A stretch of 64,000 nucleotides of DNA from Parapedobacter flavus (GTDB lineage: Bacteria > Bacteroidota > Bacteroidia > Sphingobacteriales > Sphingobacteriaceae): contig NZ_JAYKZZ010000001.1 of NCBI RefSeq assembly GCF_035818675.1, positions 785,527 through 849,526 on the forward strand. Reading direction: 5' to 3'. Made by a program: the position numbers and the translations under genes. Shown here one piece after another: positions 22,956 through 32,103 of this stretch (position 1 is the first letter of the stretch; each line of letters opens with the position of its first letter). Under the pieces are notes generated by a model. That model was not told where the DNA came from, ran no database searches, and saw only the letters and a list, made by a program, of their open reading frames with translations.

Positions 22956-23134
22956 TCGGTACCCACCACATTGGCCGGAAATGTAAAAAAGTGTTAAAAA
23001 ATAAAACTTTTTAAATAAAAATGCGTTATTTGCATTTTTGCAATGTGTGATGGATTTGTGGTGGCGGTGGCTACCGATTAACTTAGATGAATACCGAATC
23101 AGCTTTTGGAGATTCTAACTACCTATAATAAGAA

Positions 23135-24487
23135 ATGACCTCAAAGAAAAATGTACTTGCACTTGTTGTGCTTGGTGTAATCGTATTGGGTACCACTTTT
23201 ATTTCGCTTTCTTCTTTTGACGCTACTCCCGAACAGCCCATGGCCGTGGCCGAACCGGCAACCGAAGGCAGTGCCCTGCTATTCGGACTGACCATGGATG
23301 GGTTTGATATCGAAACGCAAACCGTTAAACGCAATGAGTTCTTGTCGGATATCTTGCAACGCTACCAAATCGACCTGCCGAGCATTTCGGTGGTCGCCGA
23401 GAAAGCGAAGACTGTATTTGATGTGCGGAAAATTGCGGCGGGCCATGATTATACCATTTTCAAGGATAAATCGGGCAAGGCCCATTATTTTGTGTACCAA
23501 CCCAATCCGATTGATTACGTGGTGTACGACCTGCGGGGGGAGGCATCGGTATATAAAGGTCAGAAGCCGGTAGACACCCAACTCGAAACCGTATCCGGCG
23601 TGATCCAAAGTTCGCTCTACGAAACATTGGAAGAAAACGGGGCCAGCCCCGACCTGGCTGTGCAGTTAGCAGAAATATACGGTTGGGCGGTCAATTTCTA
23701 CCGCATCAATAAGGGCGATTGGTTCAAACTGGTATATGAGCGTAAGTATGTAGACGGTGTGCCCGTAGGTCCGGGGCGTATCGAGTCGGCCGTGTTTGGC
23801 CACGAGGGGAAGGAATACCAGGCGTTTTATTTTGAGGGTGCCGATGATGAACGTGGCGCCTATTACGACGAGAATGGGAAAAGCCTACGCCGCACATTCC
23901 TTAAAGCGCCATTGAAATACAGCCGCATATCATCGCGGTACTCGCTGCGGCGGTTCCACCCGGTTCAACGCCGGTGGAAAGCCCATTTGGGTACCGATTT
24001 TGCCGCTCCGCACGGCACCCCGATTGTAGCTACGGCAGCTGGTGTGGTGGAAGCATCGGCCTATGGCCGCGGTAACGGAAACTACGTTAAAATTAAACAC
24101 GACAACGTGTATACCACGCAATACCTGCACATGAGCAAGCGCGCCGTGAAGCGCGGACAGCACGTGAGCCAAGGGCAGGTGATTGGTTATGTGGGCAGTA
24201 CCGGACTGGCTACCGGCCCCCACGTGTGCTACCGCTTTTGGAAGCATGGCAAACAGGTGGATGCCTTGGCACAGGTGTTTCCGCCATCGGAACCCATCAG
24301 CGAAAAATACCGCACCGCCTTTAACCGCACACTGAATGCCCAATTGCAGGTATTGGCATCGATAGGCTTCGGCAAACAGAGTAACCTGGAAGTGTACAGT
24401 ACCTTGGCTTTCCATATCGACCAGCTTTTCGAGCCCGTTGAAAAGGATAGCACCCGGTTGGGCAGCTTTACTGCCCATGTGCTCTAA
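23135..24487 (+). CDS. M23-family peptidoglycan endopeptidase
   Basis: 450 residues. An N-terminal membrane anchor or signal (VLALVVLGVIVLGTTFISL) precedes a long spacer domain resembling the OapA/LysM-like region of MepM proteins (NEFLSDILQRYQIDLPSIS). The M23 zinc site is seen at His284 and Asp288 (KAHLGTDFAAPHGTP) and His363-x-Cys365 (TGPHVCYRFWKHG). The usual HxH is HxC here; I believe this is a family variant in Bacteroidota and Cys can bind zinc, but activity should not be assumed. It probably cuts cross-links in peptidoglycan. It is followed by the convergent ClC gene 14 bp away. Confidence 0.88.
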   Translation: MTSKKNVLALVVLGVIVLGTTFISLSSFDATPEQPMAVAEPATEGSALLFGLTMDGFDIETQTVKRNEFLSDILQRYQIDLPSISVVAEKAKTVFDVRKIAAGHDYTIFKDKSGKAHYFVYQPNPIDYVVYDLRGEASVYKGQKPVDTQLETVSGVIQSSLYETLEENGASPDLAVQLAEIYGWAVNFYRINKGDWFKLVYERKYVDGVPVGPGRIESAVFGHEGKEYQAFYFEGADDERGAYYDENGKSLRRTFLKAPLKYSRISSRYSLRRFHPVQRRWKAHLGTDFAAPHGTPIVATAAGVVEASAYGRGNGNYVKIKHDNVYTTQYLHMSKRAVKRGQHVSQGQVIGYVGSTGLATGPHVCYRFWKHGKQVDALAQVFPPSEPISEKYRTAFNRTLNAQLQVLASIGFGKQSNLEVYSTLAFHIDQLFEPVEKDSTRLGSFTAHVL

Positions 24488-24501
24488 ACAGCCTGAGCGG
24501 T

Positions 24502-26379
24502 TTAGGTGTTCCGCTTTTTGATCAGGATTTTCTTTCCCTTTACCAGCATCCGCATGCTCGACCGTTTGATGGAGATATTCGTCTCCCGTTGTTCATTCAA
24601 GGTGTCGGCAGCATCATAGGCGGCCAGAATGTTTTTGTAGTGCAATAACCCCACCACCGTACTGCCCCGCGCCGCTAATACCGGCAACACATCCACGTTT
24701 TCTTGGGTCATTTTATGGATGGCTTCCTTTAGGCTGTTGGTGGCCCGTAAATAAGCCGGCTGTCTTTTGATCAGCGATTTGATGGGTTGCCCCTGATCTT
24801 GGTGATGCGAGAATATACTGGAGGAGCTGACAATGCCGATGTATTGGTAATCCGAATCGACCACGATGTAGTAGTTTTCGGTGAGCCCCTCTGCAGCCGA
24901 CCAATTGCGCAGCTCTTCGATGGTATTGTCGCCCTCGATGACGGTGCTGGTCTGCTCGATGGCTTGGCCAACGGTCAACTGGTTTAGCTGGTCGGGTTGG
25001 TACGAATCGGGCGTGTGGATGCCCCGCCGCGTGATTTTTTCGGTCATGATGGTGGTATCCATAAACAAATAGGATACGAGGTAGGCGCCCACGCACGATC
25101 CCAGCAACGGTAGCATGGCATTGAACTGCCCCGTGGTCTCTAACGCAAAGATGATGGAGGTGAGTACCGCGCGGGATGCGCCCGCAAACATGGCAGACAT
25201 GCCGACCAACGCCGCTAACGGCAGGCTGATGCCGCAGTTGGGGAATAAAGTGAGCAACACGTGGCCACACAATAGCCCGATAGCAGCCCCGATGGTCAGC
25301 AATGGCGCCAAGGTACCGCCCGATGTGCCGCTGCCGAGGGCAATGACCCACGATAGGAACTTGAGCAGACAAAGTGATAAGACCACCGCCAAGGGTAGGC
25401 TGTTGTTGAGCAGGTCGGTGATGTTTTCATAGCCAACACCTAGCGTGCGGGGGGCAAAATAGCCCACGATACCTACCGCCAAACCACCAATGGCCGGCCA
25501 CCACATCCAGTGGAAGGGCAACCGCTCGAACGCATCTTCTACCCAATATACCGCTTTGGTGAGCATGATGGAAAGGAAGCCGATGGCGATGCCAATGATG
25601 CTATACCCCAGGATGGCTGGGTTGGAGGCGGTGGGTATGATATGCTCCAACGCAAAAACGGGCGTGGCACTGAACAGGAAATGGTGCCCCGCCGCGCCGG
25701 TGATGCACGCCAGCGATACAGCAATGAGCGATTTGGGGGTGAATTCGAAGAGCAACAACTCAATGGCGAGGAAAATGGCCGCTACGGGGCTGCCGAAGAT
25801 GGCCGTCATACCCGCCGTAGCGCCCGCAGCCAGCAGGATTTTGCGCTCGGAATGCGAGATCTTGAGCACCTGCCCCAATGTAGATCCCAACGCGCCACCC
25901 GTGGCGATGATGGGCCCCTCGGCGCCGAATGGTCCACCGGTACCGATGGCAATGGCCGACGAGATGGGTTTGAGGTAGGTGATGGAAGGCCTGATCTTAC
26001 TTTGGTTGGTCAGCACCTGCTCCATGGCTTCCGGAATGCCGTGCCCTCGGATGGCTTTTGAACCGTATAATGCCATAAAACCTACGATCAACCCGCCGAT
26101 AGCGGGAATGATAATAACCCATATGCCCAAGTTGGCTCCCCATGGGCTGCCCTCATGGAAGGAAAATGTACCGTAAAAAGATAGGTTGGTGATCATGTTG
26201 ATAAACAACACCAGAAATTTAGCGATGAAGCTGATTAAGGCCGCAATGGCCACCGCATAGGCGGCGATAACGATGATGCGGGTTTTGTTCGGTAGTGCTG
26301 ATGAACTGATCCCTTCCGAACTGAGGGTGTCGTTGAGCGACATCGAGATGGGGATGCCCGCTTGATTTTTTGAAACCAT
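24502..26379 (-). CDS. ClC-family chloride channel/antiporter with CBS pair
   Basis: 625 residues. The transport core (about 30-450) shows the selectivity motifs GTGGPFGAEGP (with the gating Glu of G-x-EGP) and GSGTSGGTLAPLL, with about ten or more hydrophobic helices. Residues 460-600 form two CBS domains (ENYYIVVDSDYQYIGIVSSS and NVDVLPVLAARGSTVVGLLH), which in this family bind adenine nucleotides and adjust transport. The basic C-terminal tail is KKILIKKRN. The gene stands alone with its own promoter at 26389-26396 and is insulated by the terminator at 26423-26454. Confidence 0.93.
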   Translation of the reverse strand: MVSKNQAGIPISMSLNDTLSSEGISSSALPNKTRIIVIAAYAVAIAALISFIAKFLVLFINMITNLSFYGTFSFHEGSPWGANLGIWVIIIPAIGGLIVGFMALYGSKAIRGHGIPEAMEQVLTNQSKIRPSITYLKPISSAIAIGTGGPFGAEGPIIATGGALGSTLGQVLKISHSERKILLAAGATAGMTAIFGSPVAAIFLAIELLLFEFTPKSLIAVSLACITGAAGHHFLFSATPVFALEHIIPTASNPAILGYSIIGIAIGFLSIMLTKAVYWVEDAFERLPFHWMWWPAIGGLAVGIVGYFAPRTLGVGYENITDLLNNSLPLAVVLSLCLLKFLSWVIALGSGTSGGTLAPLLTIGAAIGLLCGHVLLTLFPNCGISLPLAALVGMSAMFAGASRAVLTSIIFALETTGQFNAMLPLLGSCVGAYLVSYLFMDTTIMTEKITRRGIHTPDSYQPDQLNQLTVGQAIEQTSTVIEGDNTIEELRNWSAAEGLTENYYIVVDSDYQYIGIVSSSSIFSHHQDQGQPIKSLIKRQPAYLRATNSLKEAIHKMTQENVDVLPVLAARGSTVVGLLHYKNILAAYDAADTLNEQRETNISIKRSSMRMLVKGKKILIKKRNT

Positions 26380-26388
26380 AGTTGGCTA

Positions 26389-26396
26389 CAAAAGTA
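26389..26396 (-). promoter_or_regulatory. -7 promoter box of the ClC gene
   Basis: On the minus strand this is TACTTTTG, an exact TAnnTTTG match. It lies only 9 bp before the ATG at 26379, so the transcript would be nearly leaderless unless translation starts at the in-frame ATG 12 codons later. Confidence 0.4.
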
Positions 26397-26422
26397 GGAT
26401 TTATAGTAGTTATCCGAAATAA

Positions 26423-26454
26423 AAAACCCCGGTGATTCACATCAGCGGGGTTTT
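26423..26454. terminator. Bidirectional intrinsic terminator
   Basis: AAAACCCCG (26423-26431) pairs with CGGGGTTTT (26446-26454), with an inner TGAT/ATCA extension. A run of A precedes it and T follows it, so it can end transcripts from either side. It lies downstream of the minus-strand operon ending at 26588. The next 130 bp hold only an AT-rich leader with short CTAAA repeats. Confidence 0.75.
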
Positions 26455-26587
26455 ACTAACTAAACTAAACAACTATATAAACAAACCATATAGATTCGAT
26501 AACCTAATGCTCCAAAGATATGAATTATTTAGACAGATTATAAATTAAATAAAAAAAGCGAGCTCGCATTAAGCAGCGGTACACCGA

Positions 26588-27562
26588 TTACAATAACTTA
26601 TGGTCCCTGAACCAAGCGATAGCGGCGTCGATGCCGTTCTCGATGGGGTTGAACGACGTGCCCAACTGGGCTTGCGCTTTCTTGTGGGTATAATAGTTGT
26701 TTACGCATAGGATTTTCATGTTCGTGCTCGATAAGGCCGTGCGGACCCCCACCCACCGAAGGGCATCACCGAGATAACCGGCTATGCGCAGTAAGACGGG
26801 CGGTACGCGGATCAGTAGCGTCTGCTGGCCGGTCTGCGCGGATAGTTTTTGAAAAAAGGCTCGATAGGTGAGGTTTTCGCCAGCCAGTAAATAGGCTTCG
26901 GTCTGTTGGCCTTTCTCCAGCGCATCTACCACACCGTTGGCCGCATCTTCGGCGTTGATGAAGTTTTTGCCGCCGGGGGGGTGGAAGACCACCTTCTTGC
27001 CATAACCCATGCGGATGATGGCACCGGAACTGGGTTTCCCATCGTAAGGGCCGATCATAAACGTGGGGCTTACAATGGTAACGGCTATTTGGTCGGCGGC
27101 GGCTAATATACGGTGTTGTCCTTCGAGTTTGCTTTTCGCATACCATGCATCGGTAAACGGTGCGGCGGGCGGCAGGGTTTCGTTGCCCGGCGCCTCCAAT
27201 GTGCCATACCCGAATGTATTGGCGGTACCCACGTATACGATTTTTCGGGCGCCGTGCTTTATAGCGGCCTGGATGACGTTTTCGGTGCCCTCCACGTTGA
27301 TTCGATGATAGTCGGCATAGCGAAGCAGGCGTTGGTCTGTCGTGGCGGCGCAATGGATGAGGTAATCGCAACCGGCAACGGCCCGATCCAACGACTGGGC
27401 GTCGGTGATGTCGCCCACAACGAGTTCGAGGTTGGTGTGGGCGGGGAGGAGAAATTTGCGCGTATCGCGGATGAGCCCCTTCACCTGGTATCCGCGCGAC
27501 AGTAAGGCGATGATGGTGTTGGTGGCGAGCAGGCCATTTGCGCCGGTAACCAGTACCTTCAT
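26588..27562 (-). CDS. NAD-dependent epimerase/dehydratase family protein
   Basis: 324 residues from ATG 27562, chosen because MKVLVTGANGLLATNTI is the canonical nucleotide-binding start (GxxGxxA) and the ATG overlaps the upstream stop as ATGA. Extended SDR features: GDITDAQSLDRAV, CDYLIHCAATT, the catalytic pair Tyr-x3-Lys in WYAKSKLEGQ, and FINAEDAANGVVDAL. Proteins of this type act as dihydroflavonol reductase-like or sugar-nucleotide enzymes; the actual substrate cannot be read here. It is the last gene of a three-gene minus-strand operon (methyltransferase, SDR, epimerase). Confidence 0.85.
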   Translation of the reverse strand: MKVLVTGANGLLATNTIIALLSRGYQVKGLIRDTRKFLLPAHTNLELVVGDITDAQSLDRAVAGCDYLIHCAATTDQRLLRYADYHRINVEGTENVIQAAIKHGARKIVYVGTANTFGYGTLEAPGNETLPPAAPFTDAWYAKSKLEGQHRILAAADQIAVTIVSPTFMIGPYDGKPSSGAIIRMGYGKKVVFHPPGGKNFINAEDAANGVVDALEKGQQTEAYLLAGENLTYRAFFQKLSAQTGQQTLLIRVPPVLLRIAGYLGDALRWVGVRTALSSTNMKILCVNNYYTHKKAQAQLGTSFNPIENGIDAAIAWFRDHKLL

Positions 27563-28347
27563 GCGCGTTTCACCTCCTTCTTCATGGCCCTGGTAAGCAG
27601 CGGAAGGCGGATGTATACGGGTAAGAATTTCATCACCATCCACGTGAGTTTATTCACCCAGTTGAGCATGATGAGCGTATCGCGCTTGAAGAGCTGCCTA
27701 ATGGCGATTGCCGCAACTTCTTCGGGCGTAAGCAACCCCATCGTTGCAAAAAAGCCCTGCTGTTGTAGGCGGGCCGACGAGTCGGCATTGGTCATCATAG
27801 GGCCGGGATTGACCACGCTGAAGAATACATTGCTATCGGCAAATTCTTGGTAAAGCCCCCGGCTGAGGCTGTATACGAAGGCCTTCGATGCCGGATACAC
27901 GGTTTTGTATCCGATAGGACTGTATGCGGCCACGCTACCCACATTGAGCACGTATGCTTGGTCGCTTTTCATCAGGTTGGGTAACAATTGGTGGGTAAGT
28001 AAAGCCGTAGCCTTGACGTTGAGTTGGATGATGCGATCGAGGTAGTCGACATCGACATCTTGAAACCGCTGGGTGCCGCCGCAGCCAGCATTGTTGATCA
28101 GTACCGATAGCGGGAACCGCTCGTTCACCCAGTCGGCCAACGCCACGATATTCGCTTTTAGTGTCAAATCGGTCTCGTAGCAGTGGGCTTCCTGACCCGA
28201 TTCGGCCACCTGGGTGGCCACGAAATCAAGACCTTCGCCCGGCAGGCTAACCAAGATGATGTTAAACTGGCGCTTGGCTAATTCGAGCGCAAATGCTTTG
28301 CCCAATCCTTGGCTTGCGCCGGTTATCAATGCATACGTATTACCCAT
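27559..28347 (-). CDS. Short-chain dehydrogenase/reductase
   Basis: 262 residues, classical SDR. The cofactor motif is TGASQGLGKAFALEL (13-27 region), NNAG follows in VLINNAGCGG, Ser of the triad in LNVGSVAAYSP and Tyr-x3-Lys in YPASKAFVYSLSRGL. The C-terminal tail is hydrophobic and basic (KLTWMVMKFLPVYIRLPL), suggesting membrane contact as in lipid- or sterol-active SDRs. It overlaps the methyltransferase gene by 8 bp and the epimerase gene by 4 bp, so the three are co-translated. The substrate is unknown. Confidence 0.85.
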   Translation of the reverse strand: MGNTYALITGASQGLGKAFALELAKRQFNIILVSLPGEGLDFVATQVAESGQEAHCYETDLTLKANIVALADWVNERFPLSVLINNAGCGGTQRFQDVDVDYLDRIIQLNVKATALLTHQLLPNLMKSDQAYVLNVGSVAAYSPIGYKTVYPASKAFVYSLSRGLYQEFADSNVFFSVVNPGPMMTNADSSARLQQQGFFATMGLLTPEEVAAIAIRQLFKRDTLIMLNWVNKLTWMVMKFLPVYIRLPLLTRAMKKEVKRA

Positions 28348-29110
28348 CGGTGGTAAAAATACGATATTTTTTCTTCCTAGTCAGTTCTGCGCAGAACAGC
28401 GCGGCGGATATGGCTACATTGAGCGACTCGGCATGGCCTACACGCGGAATGGTAACACGCTGCGTGATATGGGGCAGTACAGCCGGGCCGATACCATTGC
28501 CCTCGTTGCCCAACACCACCAGCCCTTGCTGGCCGAAATCTGTGTGGTAAATGGCGCTGCCATTAAGCACGGCCCCGAACACCGGAACGGGCGAATGGGC
28601 CACCAGCTCGGCCAGCTCGGTATAGTACACCTGCATGCGCGCAAGTGACCCCATGCTGGCTTGTACGGTTTTGGGGTTGTAAGCATCTACCGACCCAACC
28701 GAGCAAATTACCCGCTCCAAGCCAAACCATTCGGCGGTACGGATAATCGTGCCCAGGTTGCCCGGGTCTTGGATATCATCGAGTACCAAATGGAAACCTT
28801 GCTGCAGCATAGCTGCCGTTAACGGAGCGTAGCGGGGTATACGTACCACGGCCAGTACGCCCTGCGGGGCTTTGAGGGCGCTGATGCGCACCAGCGTCGG
28901 CTCATCGATTTCAACCGATTTTATATTTTGCGGGATTTTAGGCAATTTTGCAGCCGCTTGGGCGGTATGGTAAATACATTGGATGCTGTAGTCTGAATGG
29001 AGAAATTCCCCGACAGATTTAACACCTTCCACAATAAATAACCCGTGTTCCCGGCGGATTTTTTTTTGCTGAAGCGACGTAATGGCACGGATTTGTGGTT
29101 TTGAAAGCAT
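28340..29110 (-). CDS. SpoU/TrmH-family RNA 2'-O-methyltransferase
   Basis: 256 residues from ATG 29110. The N-terminal substrate-binding domain begins MLSKPQIRAITSLQQKKIR and continues GLFIVEGVKSVGEFLHS. The SpoU knot domain shows the three classical motifs: LDDIQDPGNLGTIIRTAEWF, LVVLGNEGNGIG and IPRVGHAESLNVAISAAL. It transfers a methyl group from SAM to a ribose in rRNA or tRNA; it resembles RlmB-type enzymes but the site cannot be told. Its start codon is only 5 bp from the start codon of the divergent BamA-like gene. Confidence 0.92.
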   Translation of the reverse strand: MLSKPQIRAITSLQQKKIRREHGLFIVEGVKSVGEFLHSDYSIQCIYHTAQAAAKLPKIPQNIKSVEIDEPTLVRISALKAPQGVLAVVRIPRYAPLTAAMLQQGFHLVLDDIQDPGNLGTIIRTAEWFGLERVICSVGSVDAYNPKTVQASMGSLARMQVYYTELAELVAHSPVPVFGAVLNGSAIYHTDFGQQGLVVLGNEGNGIGPAVLPHITQRVTIPRVGHAESLNVAISAALFCAELTRKKKYRIFTTDG

Positions 29111-29115
29111 TGTCA

Positions 29116-31464
29116 ATGATTAAACAGGATTGTCTTGTTACGTATGCAAGTATAATGCTTTTGCTGGTATTATTTGCATCGTGCCGCTCCACACGGTTGC
29201 TTGAGGCCAACCAGGCCTTGGTAACGAAGGTCGAAATCGATGGCATTGACCCGCAGTTTGCTGAGGGCGCCAAAGCTTACATCCCTCCCGCGCTCCGGCC
29301 CAACTCGCGCATCAATCTTTTTATCTATAATTTGGCAAACGCCCGCAAGGGGCGCTACCGCACCACCAACATCCGCAACGTGGGCGAGCCACCGCATATC
29401 CTCGATAGTGCCCTCGTCGATTTCTCCACGCAACAGATTGCCCGTTACCTGCTATCCAAGGGGTATTTCAACGCCACAGTAGACCAAAACATTGTGCGGC
29501 GGGGTAAGCGGGCGCACCTCCATTTCCAGGTGGTACCGGGCGAGCCGTTTACGCTCCGCAACGTGAATGTGGATATTGCCGATACAGCGCTGGCCCGACT
29601 GTATGCCGAACGGCGTAGCGCAATGAGCCCCATCAAACCCGGATCGCGCTATGATGCCGACTCGTTGGTGGCCGAGCGCGAGCGGGTGTATTCCCTGATG
29701 CGGCAGCGCGGCTATTACGACTATTTGCGGCAGTATATGCGCGTAGATGTCGATTCTAGTTTGCAGCGCAATCAGGCAGACGTGCGGCTTATCGTGGATA
29801 ACCCCGAGGGACGGACAGGGCATACGCAATTCCATATCGACAGCAGTTTTGTGGTGATCAAACACGATCGGCCCGAACGGAACCAGCCCATGCCTGATGA
29901 GGCCGTACTGGATGGACAGCTCACTTTCCGGGACTACACCGGGCGCTTCCGCGCAGCGCCCATAGCGCGGTACTTGTTTCACCAGCAGGGGGATACCTAT
30001 AACGCTAATTTGGAGAATCTCACCTATGATCGGCTCTATGAGTTGAATGGATTCCGCAATGTGAAGATCAATTATGAGAAGGTAGGTTCCAATCGGCTGA
30101 ATGTGCACTACGAGCTGGTACCGCGGCCTTATATGGGTAACCAGATTGAGGGCGAATATACATTCAACGCGGGAATGAGTGGTTTCAACATTGGAAATAC
30201 CTTTACCCACCGCAACCTCTTCGGCGGACTGGAGCAGTTGGAGGTGAAGTTGCGCTATGGCGTGTTGTTTGACTCGCGACTATCGGGCGGTTTGTTCGAC
30301 AGGGTATTCAACAACGACTTCCAGATCGGGGTGAACATCACCGTGCCGCGGTTGATTACGCCTTTTGCCGTTCCGCCCGTGGGGAAAAACGGATTGCCCC
30401 GCACGGTATTCTCCGCGAATATACAGGCCTTTGACCAATTTCAAACCTACTCGAACCGCTATTTCAGCGGCACACTATCTTATAACTGGTTTGATACCCG
30501 TTATAAGCAGCATAACCTTACCCCCGTGGTGCTCGAATATCGTTATGGCCGCCTAAATAGCGAATTTGCCCAACGTTTGATTGACCAGGATTTTCTGCTG
30601 TATGTACGTAGCAACAACCGGGCTTATTTTGGGCTGGGCTCGCAATATGCGTATACGGTGAATGCTATCCGGCTTTCTAGGCTGGAAAGTTTCCTTTATT
30701 TCCGGGGTGCGCTAGACCTGAGCGGCAACCTGCTCGGGCTGGCGAGTAAGGTGATCGATTTTAAGCGGAACATAGACGGCGAGAAAGAGATTATGGGCGT
30801 GCCTTACCTGCAATATGCAAAGGTCGAAACAGATATACGGTATTATCGGTCCTTGGGCGGAGACCGGCAACTTGTTATGCGGCTGAATCCGGGGGTCGCC
30901 ATTCCTTATGGCAATAACTCGAGCCTGCTGATTTTCGAGAAAAGCTTTTTCGGTGGGGGTATGAACGGCATAAGGGCATGGCAGGCACGCACATTGGGCC
31001 CCGGCAATTACAACCGCAAGGTGCTCGACCCCGATCTGCGCCTCAATCTCCGAAATCTCGACCAATTGGGGGAAATTAAGCTCGAAGGGAGTATCGAATA
31101 CCGCTTTAAGTTGGTGAATGATATTTTTGGAGCTAAACTTAAGGCCGCTACGTTTGCAGACTTCGGTAACATTTGGCGCATCAATGAAAATGAATTGAAC
31201 CCTGGTGGGGAGTTTAGGTTCGACCGTTTCCTCGGACAATTGGCCATCGGGGCAGGGGCCGGCCTGCGGTTCGATCTCGATTATTTCGTGATCCGGTTGG
31301 ATGCCGGCGTGAAGGTGCGCGACCCGCAGTTTGACGGTGCACAACAGTGGGTCATCTCGGAGTTTTTCAACAATAAGGCTTTTAAAGAGCAATACCGCCT
31401 GACGAATGCCCCCGACCGCTATAATTTTGTGCAATATAACTTCGGGATAGGGATGCCATTTTAA
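29116..31464 (+). CDS. BamA/TamA-like outer-membrane protein, lipoprotein
   Basis: 783 residues from ATG 29116. The signal peptide ends in a lipobox (LVLFASC), so the N-terminus is lipid-anchored. POTRA-like domains fill about 30-330 (FTLRNVNVDIADTALARLY, YDADSLVAERERVYSLMRQR). The C-terminal Omp85 barrel has FFGGGMNGIRAWQARTLGPG, the conserved loop-6 region, and GAGLRFDLDYFVIRLDAGVK near the end, finishing in GIGMPF. It likely inserts or exports proteins or lipids at the outer membrane. It is divergent from the methyltransferase with no space for a separate promoter, so its promoter lies inside that gene's start. Confidence 0.88.
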   Translation: MIKQDCLVTYASIMLLLVLFASCRSTRLLEANQALVTKVEIDGIDPQFAEGAKAYIPPALRPNSRINLFIYNLANARKGRYRTTNIRNVGEPPHILDSALVDFSTQQIARYLLSKGYFNATVDQNIVRRGKRAHLHFQVVPGEPFTLRNVNVDIADTALARLYAERRSAMSPIKPGSRYDADSLVAERERVYSLMRQRGYYDYLRQYMRVDVDSSLQRNQADVRLIVDNPEGRTGHTQFHIDSSFVVIKHDRPERNQPMPDEAVLDGQLTFRDYTGRFRAAPIARYLFHQQGDTYNANLENLTYDRLYELNGFRNVKINYEKVGSNRLNVHYELVPRPYMGNQIEGEYTFNAGMSGFNIGNTFTHRNLFGGLEQLEVKLRYGVLFDSRLSGGLFDRVFNNDFQIGVNITVPRLITPFAVPPVGKNGLPRTVFSANIQAFDQFQTYSNRYFSGTLSYNWFDTRYKQHNLTPVVLEYRYGRLNSEFAQRLIDQDFLLYVRSNNRAYFGLGSQYAYTVNAIRLSRLESFLYFRGALDLSGNLLGLASKVIDFKRNIDGEKEIMGVPYLQYAKVETDIRYYRSLGGDRQLVMRLNPGVAIPYGNNSSLLIFEKSFFGGGMNGIRAWQARTLGPGNYNRKVLDPDLRLNLRNLDQLGEIKLEGSIEYRFKLVNDIFGAKLKAATFADFGNIWRINENELNPGGEFRFDRFLGQLAIGAGAGLRFDLDYFVIRLDAGVKVRDPQFDGAQQWVISEFFNNKAFKEQYRLTNAPDRYNFVQYNFGIGMPF

Positions 31465-31994
31465 ATAAACGACTTAATTCCGTGCGCAATCGTTTCGAAA
31501 ATATTTTCTAGATCCAGCCCCTTGCTGTAATTATAAACAAATAAGGCAACCAATACGATAATGGCCAATACCATGATGCGTTTGAAGAGGTAGGCGATAA
31601 GGAGAATGATTGCCGGGACAAGGATGAGGAAATACCAGTTTATAGCAATGGGTTGGAGGCCCTGGTCGCGCTTCCACACGAAATAGAGCCTACCATGGGA
31701 ACCTTGCTGATTGCGGTGCTTGATAAATACAAATGCCGAGGTTTCGATGGGGTGCGACGTGATAGCCACCCCCTCGTGGAACTGCAACGCTTGCTTGAAG
31801 CCGTTGATGACGAATTGAAAGGTGCCCGAAACTGCTTCATTAGGACGCTCTTCAGCGTCTGTGGCAATAATGGCCAGTTTGCCGTTTTTGATTAGATTTT
31901 CCTTTACGATGAAATGGTCGATATTGCCGGTTCCTTGTGCACGTACACACAAGGCTGCAACAACCGCAATCACGAAGCAACTGAACTTCAACAT
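31461..31994 (-). CDS. Membrane protein of unknown function
   Basis: 177 residues from ATG 31994. A signal peptide ends at CVRAQG (20). An exported domain (about 21-115) with TATDAEERPNEAVSGTFQ-like sequence is followed by WYFLILVPAIILLIAYLF and a second hydrophobic helix VLAIIVLVALFVYNYSKG. The C-terminal tail is short. It overlaps the end of the BamA-like gene by 4 bp in convergent orientation. No family was recognised. Confidence 0.65.
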   Translation of the reverse strand: MLKFSCFVIAVVAALCVRAQGTGNIDHFIVKENLIKNGKLAIIATDAEERPNEAVSGTFQFVINGFKQALQFHEGVAITSHPIETSAFVFIKHRNQQGSHGRLYFVWKRDQGLQPIAINWYFLILVPAIILLIAYLFKRIMVLAIIVLVALFVYNYSKGLDLENIFETIAHGIKSFI

Positions 31995-32074
31995 ATTTTT
32001 GACAATGATGGATACAATGTTAATGAAAAAAAGTAAAAGCTGAATGGGTTTATGTATTTCCAAAGCAATTTATC

Positions 32075-32082
32075 TATGTTTG
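32075..32082 (+). promoter_or_regulatory. -7 promoter box of the FGGY kinase gene
   Basis: TATGTTTG exactly matches TAnnTTTG and stands 21 bp before the ATG at 32104. Confidence 0.5.
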
Positions 32083-32103
32083 TGAGGTAACTACCCTTCG
32101 CCA

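Noticed and set aside
24496..24515. Terminator after the M23 gene
   Set aside because: AGCGG/CCGCT followed by five T is only a 5-bp stem and lies inside the end of the convergent ClC gene; too weak to list.
26455..26480. Short CTAAA repeats after the terminator
   Set aside because: Only a few pentamers in AT-rich leader DNA; not distinguishable from chance.
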